Below are positions 45,094 to 52,387 of a stretch of DNA of 64,000 nt, piece after piece; position 1 is the first letter of the stretch; the number at the start of each line of letters is the position of its first letter. Under the pieces are notes generated by a model that searched no databases, was not told where the DNA came from, and was given only the letters and a program-made list of their open reading frames with translations. The stretch covers positions 248,001 to 312,000 of the forward strand of contig NZ_SLUP01000006.1 of NCBI RefSeq assembly GCF_004341235.1, written 5' to 3'. A program made the translations under genes and the position numbers. Source of the stretch: Mariniflexile fucanivorans. Its GTDB lineage: Bacteria > Bacteroidota > Bacteroidia > Flavobacteriales > Flavobacteriaceae.

Positions 45094-45963
45094 ATGCAAT
45101 TATTAGCATATATTCTTATTTATCCCATTTTATGGTTGGTTTCCATACTTCCGTTTAGATTACTTTACTTGGTTTCCGATGGTTTATATCTATTGCTTTA
45201 CTATTTAATTGGATATCGTAAAAAGGTAGTTTACAACAATTTAAAACTTGTTTTTCCTGAGAAATCTGAAACTGAATTAAAAAAAATTCAAAAAAAATTC
45301 TATAAGCATCTATGCGATATGTTTTTAGAAATGGCAAAAACCATGACTATTTCTGAAAAAGAATTGAAAAAGCGTTTTAAGATATTAAATCCCGAGGAAT
45401 TTCAACGTTTGGAAAGTTTAAACAAAAGCGTGATTTTAATTTTTGGGCATTATGCCAGTTGGGAATGGTCCATCGTTATTCAAAACTATGTTAATTTTAA
45501 AGGGTTGGCAGTATATAAGAGGCTTGCAAATAGATATTTTGATAAATTGGTAAAAGATATTCGTTCAAAATTTAATACCGATTTAATAAGTACCAAAGAA
45601 ACCATTCATACTATTAATGATATGGAAGCTAAAGGGATAAAAAGTGTTACTGGTTTTTTAAGTGACCAATCTCCCAGACTAACAAAAGACGTATATTGGG
45701 GGACATTTATGGGTATTGACGTACCTTGCTTTACTGGCGCAGAACGGTTGGCTAAAAAGTTAGATTTAACAACTGTTTATTTAAAGGTGAATAAAGTGAA
45801 ACGTGGTTATTATGAGGCGGAAGTTATTACACTAACTGAAAACCCAAATGACTATAAAGACTACGAATTAACCGATATGTTTTTACGAGAAGTTGAAAAA
45901 CAAATTTATCAAGCTCCTGAATACTATTTCTGGACTCATAAGCGCTGGAAACATACTCGTTAA
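45094..45963 (+). CDS. Lysophospholipid/lipid A acyltransferase, LpxL/HtrB-like
   Basis: 289 residues with an N-terminal membrane helix. The catalytic HX4E motif is FGHYASWEW (His119, Glu124). The phrase FLSDQSPR near residue 188 and the C-terminal EYYFWTHKRWKH box (residues about 276-287) are typical of late lipid A acyltransferases that add acyl chains from acyl-ACP. It may act on the same lipid A core as the Kdo-related operon at 1.8-4.9 kb, but it is not adjacent. Confidence 0.9.
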   Translation: MQLLAYILIYPILWLVSILPFRLLYLVSDGLYLLLYYLIGYRKKVVYNNLKLVFPEKSETELKKIQKKFYKHLCDMFLEMAKTMTISEKELKKRFKILNPEEFQRLESLNKSVILIFGHYASWEWSIVIQNYVNFKGLAVYKRLANRYFDKLVKDIRSKFNTDLISTKETIHTINDMEAKGIKSVTGFLSDQSPRLTKDVYWGTFMGIDVPCFTGAERLAKKLDLTTVYLKVNKVKRGYYEAEVITLTENPNDYKDYELTDMFLREVEKQIYQAPEYYFWTHKRWKHTR

Positions 45964-46015
45964 TAATTTTTTAATTGATGCAAACTTCAATTTGAGAGAT
46001 TACTTTCATTATAGA

Positions 46016-46579
46016 TTAAACTCTTAGCGAACCTCTAAAACCTCTTCCTGCATAGTAAGATTCTGCCCCGTTGTGGTATATAAACACGGTATTAAAACGA
46101 AAATCGGCAAAAAGGGAACCACCTAACTTTCTAATTTCTTCAGGTGTTTCTATCCAACTAGATGTTTTCTGGTCAAAATTGCCAAGTTTTTGTAACGCTC
46201 TGTATTGTGTTTCGTTTAAAAGTTCAACACCCATAGCGGTCGCCATACCCATGGCACTGTCTTTTGGTTTGAATTTTTTTCTAGCTTCTAAAGCTTCTGG
46301 ATCGAAGCAAATGCTTCTTCTTCCTTCGGGGCTTTCTGCGGAACAATCATAAAAAACATATTCATTGGCCGCTTGATCATAATCAACCACATCGGGTTCG
46401 CCTGCCGTATTTTCCATTTGATTAAGCGACCACAATTTTTCGGGATTTGAACGTAGTTTTTCTTCCACATGAACCCACGAAATAGATTTATGACGATTTT
46501 TATGTTTTTCAAAACGATCTTTTAATGTTTCAATGAGTTGGTTTTGTTCTTCGGAAGATAACTCCTTTTTTATTTTCAT
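46016..46579 (-). CDS. DUF4256 family protein
   Basis: 187 residues, soluble, with family phrases ISWVHVEEKLRSNPEKLWSL, TAGEPDVV and SPEGRRSICFDPEALEARKKFKP, then MGVELLNETQYRALQKL and GGSLFADFRFNTVFIYHNGA near the C-terminus. The function of DUF4256 is unknown. It is convergent with the LpxL-like gene and lies upstream of nothing else in its strand. Confidence 0.8.
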   Translation of the reverse strand: MKIKKELSSEEQNQLIETLKDRFEKHKNRHKSISWVHVEEKLRSNPEKLWSLNQMENTAGEPDVVDYDQAANEYVFYDCSAESPEGRRSICFDPEALEARKKFKPKDSAMGMATAMGVELLNETQYRALQKLGNFDQKTSSWIETPEEIRKLGGSLFADFRFNTVFIYHNGAESYYAGRGFRGSLRV

Positions 46580-46603
46580 AATAAGAAAGATTTTATTTTA
46601 AGA

Positions 46604-46678
46604 TTACAAAAAATCTCTTAATCCACTCAAAATACTTTGTACTGCATAAGAAGCAAGAATATCAATTACAGCAATCAT
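46604..46678 (-). CDS. Possible micro-ORF of 24 codons
   Basis: Minus-strand ORF with the peptide MIAVIDILASYAVQSILSGL plus four residues, a hydrophobic, amphipathic helix. It lies alone between the DUF4256 and DUF3124 genes. The upstream bases are A-rich without a Shine-Dalgarno site. The size and amphipathic pattern fit small membrane-active peptides, but a chance ORF is equally possible. Confidence 0.2.
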   Translation of the reverse strand: MIAVIDILASYAVQSILSGLRDFL

Positions 46679-46709
46679 AACTAAAATTTTTATTATTGCT
46701 GTTAATATA

Positions 46710-47228
46710 CTAATTTATAATTTTTCCTTGGGTTGTAAATGAAATACCCTGTTGACCTGATGTAGAAATCATAACACTTTCAAAAAAAGGTTCGTTTAAA
46801 TTTGGTTTAACGCTCCAATCAAACAAAAAATTGGCGCCTGTGCCCCCTTCTTTATCCGATTCATCAATAATTATTTCTACAGTTTCCATAGGTGCTATAT
46901 AAATGGGATTATCAAAATAGGTTCTTATAGCCTTCCCGTGGGTATCGTAATATATAGCCTTATTTATAAAAATAGTGTCATTGATATTGATGTTTCTAAG
47001 ACTAACGGTTGCCGTTAAACTATGTATTCTATGCTCGGTTTCACTGTATATTTGAGAATAGACAGACAAATAGGTTTTTCCGTGCACCAAACTATCGCTT
47101 AAAGAATGGGTAACGGTTCTCTTTTTCCAGTTTGTAGCATCAATGGAACTTACTACTTTCGATTCATCGCATGAATAAATAAAAAGCGAAATAATTATTA
47201 ATGCTACTAGCTTATTTATTTTTTCCAT
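46710..47228 (-). CDS. DUF3124 lipoprotein
   Basis: 172 residues with a lipoprotein signal (lipobox YSC near Cys20). The mature part, LVHGKTYLSVYSQIYSETEH near residue 48 and TATVSLRNIN, matches the DUF3124 family of beta-rich periplasmic proteins. Its function is not known. It is 30 nt downstream of glmM and could be cotranscribed. Confidence 0.75.
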   Translation of the reverse strand: MEKINKLVALIIISLFIYSCDESKVVSSIDATNWKKRTVTHSLSDSLVHGKTYLSVYSQIYSETEHRIHSLTATVSLRNININDTIFINKAIYYDTHGKAIRTYFDNPIYIAPMETVEIIIDESDKEGGTGANFLFDWSVKPNLNEPFFESVMISTSGQQGISFTTQGKIIN

Positions 47229-47258
47229 GTTTAATTTATTTTTAATTATGAGTGATTT

Positions 47259-48647
47259 TTAGCTTTTTGCAATACTTTCTATTTCTTCAATAAATTTATC
47301 TGCCAACGCATCGGCTTCTTGTTGCGATTTTGCTTCGGTATAAATTCTAATAATAGGTTCGGTGTTACTCTTACGCAGGTGTACCCAACTTTCAGAGAAA
47401 TCTATTTTAACACCATCGATGGTAGTTAATTGTTCATTTTGATAACGATTATCCATCGCTTTTAAAATACCGTCTACATCTAACCCAGGCGTTAGTTCTA
47501 TCTTCTTTTTACTCATAAAGTAATTTGGGTAAGTTTTTCTAAGTTCGCTTACCGAAATACCTCTTTCTGCCAATAAACTTAAAAATAACGCAATACCAAC
47601 TAGCGCATCACGACCGTAATGCGATTCTGGGTAAATAATACCCCCATTACCTTCGCCGCCAATAACTACTTTATTTTTTTTCATTAATTTAACTACGTTC
47701 ACCTCGCCCACAGCGCTCGCTTCGTAAGTACCTCCATGTTTTTCTGTAACATCGCGCAATGCCCTAGTAGAACTCATATTGCTTACCGTATTGCCTGGTG
47801 TTTTACTAAGCACGTAATCTGCACAGGCAACTAGGGTATATTCTTCACCAAACATGTCGCCATTTTCGTCCATAAACGCTAAACGGTCTACATCTGGGTC
47901 AACTACAATTCCGAAATCGGCGTTGTGTTTTTTAACGGCTTCAGATAAATCGGTTAAATGCTCTTTTAATGGTTCTGGATTGTGCGGAAATTGTCCGTTT
48001 GGTTCACAATACAATTTTACAACTTCAACCCCTAAACGCTCTAAAAGTAACGGAATGGCAATACCTCCGGTAGAATTTACGCCATCTACCACCACTTTAA
48101 AACGGGCTTCTTCAATTGCAGGAACGGTTACCAATGGTAAATCTAAAACTTCAATAATGTGTAAATCTATATAGGCTTTATTTTTTGTGATTTTCCCTAA
48201 ACTATCTACATCGGCAAAACTCATGTTGTCACTTTCTGCAATGACTAAAATTTTAGAACCTTCAACATCATCAAGAAATTCTCCTTTTGAATTAAGTAGT
48301 TTTAAAGCATTCCATTGCTTTGGGTTATGGCTTGCTGTTAAAATAATACCACCATCGGCATGCTCCATAGGTACTGCCATTTCTACGGTTGGGGTTGTAG
48401 ATAGGCCTAAATCAACCACATCAATTCCTAAACCTATCAATGTATTCATTACCAAGTTTTGAATCATGGCTCCAGATATGCGCGCATCTCTACCAACAAC
48501 CACTTTATAAGTGTCTTTTTCTCGTTGTTGCTTTAACCAAACACCATAGGCTGCTGCAAATTTCACAGCATCTATAGGTGTTAAATTATCACCAACGTTT
48601 CCGCCAATGGTTCCTCTAATTCCTGAAATTGATTTTATTAGTGTCAT
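47259..48647 (-). CDS. glmM: Phosphoglucosamine mutase
   Basis: 462 residues of the phosphohexomutase family. The phosphoserine loop is ILTASHNPKQWNALK near residue 100, metal-binding DPDVDRLAF near 244, sugar-binding GEGNGG near 327, and phosphate-binding RKSNTEPIIRIYTE near 430. It converts glucosamine-6-phosphate to glucosamine-1-phosphate for cell-wall and lipid A precursors. Phosphomannomutase is the alternative assignment. A TATATTTG element is 22 nt before the start. Confidence 0.9.
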   Translation of the reverse strand: MTLIKSISGIRGTIGGNVGDNLTPIDAVKFAAAYGVWLKQQREKDTYKVVVGRDARISGAMIQNLVMNTLIGLGIDVVDLGLSTTPTVEMAVPMEHADGGIILTASHNPKQWNALKLLNSKGEFLDDVEGSKILVIAESDNMSFADVDSLGKITKNKAYIDLHIIEVLDLPLVTVPAIEEARFKVVVDGVNSTGGIAIPLLLERLGVEVVKLYCEPNGQFPHNPEPLKEHLTDLSEAVKKHNADFGIVVDPDVDRLAFMDENGDMFGEEYTLVACADYVLSKTPGNTVSNMSSTRALRDVTEKHGGTYEASAVGEVNVVKLMKKNKVVIGGEGNGGIIYPESHYGRDALVGIALFLSLLAERGISVSELRKTYPNYFMSKKKIELTPGLDVDGILKAMDNRYQNEQLTTIDGVKIDFSESWVHLRKSNTEPIIRIYTEAKSQQEADALADKFIEEIESIAKS

Positions 48648-48669
48648 ATATTTTTTTCAAATTGATAAA

Positions 48670-48677
48670 CAAATATA
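48670..48677 (-). promoter_or_regulatory. glmM promoter -7 element
   Basis: TATATTTG on the minus strand, full match to TAnnTTTG, 22 nt upstream of the start. Confidence 0.5.
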
Positions 48678-48819
48678 CCATTTCATATGAAATATATTAT
48701 TGTTTTTTAAAGGTCATATGGTATCATTCCATGTTATTTTAGTACTTAATTTAATAAGCATATTGTTTTTTACGATTTCAAAATTGTTTTTCGTGAATAG
48801 GAATTCGTAAATTTCACAA

Positions 48820-49419
48820 ATGAATTATTTAGCACATATATATTTATCGGGTGAAAACGATTTAGTTACCATAGGGAATTTTATAGCCGATGGCATTAAA
48901 GGTAAATCATATAAAAAATACCAAAAAAATATTCAAACTGGCATTTTACTTCACAGAAATATTGATACATTTACTGATGCGCACCCAACAGTTAGACTAA
49001 GTACCAAACGGTTACACGAAAAATATGGGCATTATTCAGGTATTATTGTAGATATTTTATATGACCATTTTTTAGCAAAAAATTGGAGTCGTTATAGTGA
49101 TGTTCCTCTAAATGAATATGTTGGAAATTTTTATAATTCCTTAGAAATTCACTACGATATACTTCCATTACGCATTCAAAAAATGATGCCTTATATGCTA
49201 ACGGATAATTGGCTGCTAAATTATGCTTCCATACATGGCATTTCTAGAGTTTTAGAAGGCATGAATAGGCGAACCAAAAACCGTTCGGGCATGAATGAAG
49301 CCGTAAAAGAATTAGAAGAATTTTATTCTGATTTTGAAAATGAATTTTCATCTTTTTTTGATGAGCTCATCTTTTTTTCAAAATTAAAATTAGCAGAACT
49401 AACATTAAATTTGAAATAA
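48820..49419 (+). CDS. Acyl carrier protein phosphodiesterase-like protein
   Basis: 199 residues with the AcpH/DUF479 family start MNYLAHIYLSG and the GNFIADGIKGK and HRNIDTFTDAHP motifs (His and Asp metal ligands of the HD-like fold), then YDHFLAKNW. AcpH removes the 4'-phosphopantetheine arm from acyl carrier protein. A -7-like TAAATTTC with a TTG 21 nt upstream ends only 4 nt before the ATG, so the mRNA may have almost no leader. Confidence 0.85.
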   Translation: MNYLAHIYLSGENDLVTIGNFIADGIKGKSYKKYQKNIQTGILLHRNIDTFTDAHPTVRLSTKRLHEKYGHYSGIIVDILYDHFLAKNWSRYSDVPLNEYVGNFYNSLEIHYDILPLRIQKMMPYMLTDNWLLNYASIHGISRVLEGMNRRTKNRSGMNEAVKELEEFYSDFENEFSSFFDELIFFSKLKLAELTLNLK

Positions 49420-49573
49420 AAAAGATTCGGTAGAATTCTATTTTTTTAGATTAAATGTAAAACGCTTTGCAGATTAACGAATACAACAAACCGCTATCCG
49501 ATTTTAGCCATTTTCTTTGATTAGTTAGTTAACAATTAATAATTTAGACCCATATTTATAGAAATTACTTAAA

Positions 49574-50293
49574 ATGAAATTAAAAAAAATTATAAAAATC
49601 ATAACGGGTACTCTTGTGTTTTTAACACTACCCAGTTTACTGTTTTTTGGTTTTTTATATTTTAAATATAATGAAGATTTACCTACTGGCGTTCAAGGCA
49701 CAGAAGCTGATGCTTTAGCTTACAAAATGCTAGATGCTTTAAACCATGAGGCATATAAAAACACCAATTATATAGAGTGGACTTTTAAAAGAAAACATTA
49801 CTATAAATGGAAAAAAAATAAAAGCACCTGCGATGTATACTGGAAAGAGTATAAAGTAAGTCTCAACTTAAACGATGCGTCTCAAAACCAAGCGTTTGTT
49901 CACAGTTTTAAAGTTATGGACGACGATTTATCAAAAGAACTTATTGAAAAAGCCCGTAAATATTTCAATAATGATTCATTTTGGTTAGTAGCTCCGTATA
50001 AAATATTCGATAAAGGCACTGAACGCCGATTGGTAACCTTAGAAAACAATAAAAAAGCCCTCTTGGTAACCTACACCTCTGGTGGCACAACACCAGGAGA
50101 TTCATACTTATGGCATTTTGATAAGAACGGAAAACCTACAAGTTTTCAAATGTGGGTCGATATTTTACCTATTGATGGCTTAACAGCTACATGGAACGAT
50201 TGGGTTACCACCGAAAGTGGTGCGCAACTACCAAGTTTTCATGAGTTTGGAGTTTTTAATTTGGAAATAAGCCACATTAAAGGAACCAAATAA
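49574..50293 (+). CDS. Membrane-anchored protein of unknown function
   Basis: 239 residues with one N-terminal membrane helix (about residues 5-27), then a soluble domain with a charged lysine/tryptophan-rich part (WTFKRKHYYKWKKN) and a conserved-looking TYTSGGTTPGDSYLWHFDKN block. It has no catalytic motif that I can recognise. The stop codon lies inside the long inverted repeat downstream, which probably ends transcription. Confidence 0.7.
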   Translation: MKLKKIIKIITGTLVFLTLPSLLFFGFLYFKYNEDLPTGVQGTEADALAYKMLDALNHEAYKNTNYIEWTFKRKHYYKWKKNKSTCDVYWKEYKVSLNLNDASQNQAFVHSFKVMDDDLSKELIEKARKYFNNDSFWLVAPYKIFDKGTERRLVTLENNKKALLVTYTSGGTTPGDSYLWHFDKNGKPTSFQMWVDILPIDGLTATWNDWVTTESGAQLPSFHEFGVFNLEISHIKGTK

Positions 50294-50366
50294 GTTTTTA
50301 GTCGCTGTTTCAGTTTTTCTCAGAGATGGGAATTTTCAATGAAAAATGAGACTGCGACTAAAAACT
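50293..50366. repeat. Long hairpin between convergent genes
   Basis: AGTTTTTAGTCGC at 50293-50305 and GCGACTAAAAACT at 50354-50366 are perfect 13-bp inverted ends; the interior GTTTCA / TGAGAC and TTTTT / AAAAA can extend the stem. The two genes converge here, so a bidirectional terminator or a small palindromic repeat is likely. Confidence 0.7.
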
Positions 50367-50371
50367 AATCA

Positions 50372-50896
50372 TTATCCCCCTTTCTGCCCTACAAAACGAT
50401 GACTATCGGATTTAAATAAAATATTAAAACTGGTTAAACTCCCATAAATTCTGGTAATGTATTGCTGTAAATCTATTTTTCCTTGTTCATCCAAATCGCT
50501 GGCATTTATACGTTGTTCCATAACACGTAAACGGTCGCGTACCATGGTTATTTTATGAAAAAAGGTGTCAATTGGTAATTCATAAGGTTTCAAATTAGTA
50601 TCGGCAGGTTCTAAAATAAGTTTTCCTCCTTTATATTTATCAGCAATGGGCACAACTTCACTGGCATCGCTCCATTTTTTTAAAATATTTACCAAGCTAC
50701 TTTCAACATCAAAAAAGCTAACAGCATCTACATCACCATCGGCAGCTTCAATAACTTCAAAATTGCTATCTAAATCAATCGTTTCCAATCCGTTTTCTAT
50801 AAAAGTAACCCAATAATGTTGTGATGTTACATTGGTAACTACGCCTTTTCCGTATTCAGCATGATTTATTCTTGAGCCTATTCCTAATAATTTCAT
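50372..50896 (-). CDS. Tudor-like domain protein
   Basis: 174 residues. Residues 1-40 read IGSRINHAEYGKGVVTNVTS followed by a FIENGLETI strand, matching the Tudor/CarD-like fold at the C-terminus of UvrD/PcrA (GxxVxHxxFGxGxV...F), which binds RNA polymerase in PcrA. The rest (about 50-174) is acidic then helical, with a putative coiled coil near RVMEQRIN, and has no known domain. An RNA polymerase- or nucleic-acid-linked role is inferred from the first domain only. Confidence 0.6.
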   Translation of the reverse strand: MKLLGIGSRINHAEYGKGVVTNVTSQHYWVTFIENGLETIDLDSNFEVIEAADGDVDAVSFFDVESSLVNILKKWSDASEVVPIADKYKGGKLILEPADTNLKPYELPIDTFFHKITMVRDRLRVMEQRINASDLDEQGKIDLQQYITRIYGSLTSFNILFKSDSHRFVGQKGG

Positions 50897-51270
50897 ATAT
50901 AAATTCTGTTTTAAATTCTGTTTACAATTATACTAAATCTTAATAAATTATAAGAGTTAATATCTTGTCTATTATTAATTAAACATCTTAATATTCTGTT
51001 AAATATCACAAACAGCACAATTTTACTCATCCCCTATTTTATTAGGGCAAATATTGAATAAATATGAAATTTTAGAAAGGAAAGTCATTATAAAATAGGC
51101 TACAAATAACAGTATAGCGCTTTTAAAAATTCTTACCCTATTGTATTAAGGGGTAGGCACGTTTTATTGTAAAATTCTATAAAAGTTAAATATTTCTAAA
51201 GCGCTTTAAAAATTATTTTCTCAGTATTATTTTAGTAGGCGAACATTAATAATCATTTAAAATTTTAGCT
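50897..51270. other. Non-coding region of 374 bp
   Basis: AT-rich region between the divergent Tudor-like gene and the 51271 gene. It contains a direct repeat AGCGCTTTTAAAAATT / AGCGCTTTAAAAATT (about 51116 and 51198) and two CCCTATT...AGGG hairpins at about 51033 and 51147, which are roughly reverse complements of each other. No ORF or firm promoter. Confidence 0.5.
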
Positions 51271-51645
51271 ATGAAAAAAATCTTTTACTTATTATTGCTA
51301 GCAGGTAGTTTCTCTTTTGCAAACAACACAAACCCAACAGATTTTAAACAAAACGACCCAAAAATTGGTGATGTTTTAGTTATAAATTCAACATCAAACG
51401 TTAAATATAATCATATTGATTTTCCTCAATTAAATATTGTTGCAAAACGTGGTAATGTTGCAAATTATAAAAGTGTACATGGAAAACGTGTTGTGGTTAA
51501 AGAGGTATTAAATAACGACAACGGTAACACTAAAATTCTAATTGAAAATGAAGACAAAAGTAAATTTTTCGGGTTTCTAAGACACGTAGAAGCGACTTAT
51601 GAAAAGTCAATTACTTCTGGTGAGATGTCCAAGGTAAATCCTTAA
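51271..51645 (+). CDS. Small exported protein of unknown function
   Basis: 124 residues with a signal peptide (hydrophobic core FYLLLLAGSFSFA, cleavage after ANNT or near). The mature part is basic and polar, with VLVINSTSNVKYNHIDFPQLNIVAKRG near residue 36, and no known domain. It is monocistronic and followed by a good terminator. The complex region upstream may regulate it. Confidence 0.65.
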   Translation: MKKIFYLLLLAGSFSFANNTNPTDFKQNDPKIGDVLVINSTSNVKYNHIDFPQLNIVAKRGNVANYKSVHGKRVVVKEVLNNDNGNTKILIENEDKSKFFGFLRHVEATYEKSITSGEMSKVNP

Positions 51646-51670
51646 ATACATTTAAAAACAAACACATAAT

Positions 51671-51703
51671 AAAGCTATATCTACTTGATGTAGCTTTTTT
51701 TTT
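51671..51703 (+). terminator. Terminator of the 51271 gene
   Basis: AAAGCTATATC / GATGTAGCTTT, 11 bp with one G-T wobble and a TACTT loop, then a run of T. Confidence 0.8.
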
Positions 51704-51788
51704 CGAAACATGAAGGCTAAAACGTTAAATTGGCCGTATAATTAAAAATCAATTCCTGCGTTTTAAGGAATGAAATAAATTAAAATAG

Positions 51789-52256
51789 ATGAAGTTAACG
51801 ACTCAAATTATAAGTTTTATAGGATTGCTAATTATGTTAAGCAGTTTCAAATCATCTAGTAATTTCATTCAAAATTCCACTCCTTTCAACATTACACAAA
51901 ACGATTCGGTTTTAATCGATAGCATAACAATAGATTCTTCTTTGGTAATTTATACCCCTTTTAAAGAAAATGCACATGCATCTTATTACTCCGATAAATT
52001 TAATGGCAGAAAAACGGCAAGTGGGGAATTATTTGACAATAATCTATATACTGCTGCACACAAAACCCTAAAGTTTGGTACTAAAATTAAAGTTACCAAT
52101 ACGGTTAATGGAGAATCGGTTGTTGTAACGGTTAACGACAGAGGGCCGTTTGTTAAGGGTAGGGAAATCGATTTATCGAAAGCTGCCTTTATGGAAATTG
52201 CCAAGTACAAACTACGGGGTTACCTCACTGTGCATCTCGATATTATTGAAGATTAA
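51789..52256 (+). CDS. RlpA-like protein with double-psi beta-barrel
   Basis: 155 residues with a signal peptide. The core is HASYYSDKFNGRKTASGE near residue 62, followed by NLYTAAHKTLKFGTKIKVTN and VNDRGPFVKGREIDLSKAA, the double-psi barrel of the RlpA lytic transglycosylase family. The catalytic residues (Asp in NDRGPF) are kept. Full-length RlpA also has a C-terminal SPOR domain, which is absent here. Peptidoglycan hydrolysis is inferred. Confidence 0.85.
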   Translation: MKLTTQIISFIGLLIMLSSFKSSSNFIQNSTPFNITQNDSVLIDSITIDSSLVIYTPFKENAHASYYSDKFNGRKTASGELFDNNLYTAAHKTLKFGTKIKVTNTVNGESVVVTVNDRGPFVKGREIDLSKAAFMEIAKYKLRGYLTVHLDIIED

Positions 52257-52364
52257 TTCTGGAAATTAACAAAAGGCAACTCTTTTTAAAATTATAATTT
52301 CATTCAAATATTTCATTTTAATAATCTGAAATAAATCTTCACACGAATTTAACAACTAAAATTG

Positions 52365-52372
52365 TAACTTTG
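52365..52372 (+). promoter_or_regulatory. uvrA promoter -7 element
   Basis: TAACTTTG, full match, overlapping the possible TTG start at 52370. The real ATG is at 52388, giving a leader of about 10 nt. Confidence 0.55.
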
Positions 52373-52387
52373 CGCTTTTGCCAATTT

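Noticed and set aside
52370-52387. Longer uvrA start (TTG at 52370)
   Set aside because: It lies in the -7 element; the ATG at 52388 gives the normal UvrA N-terminus.
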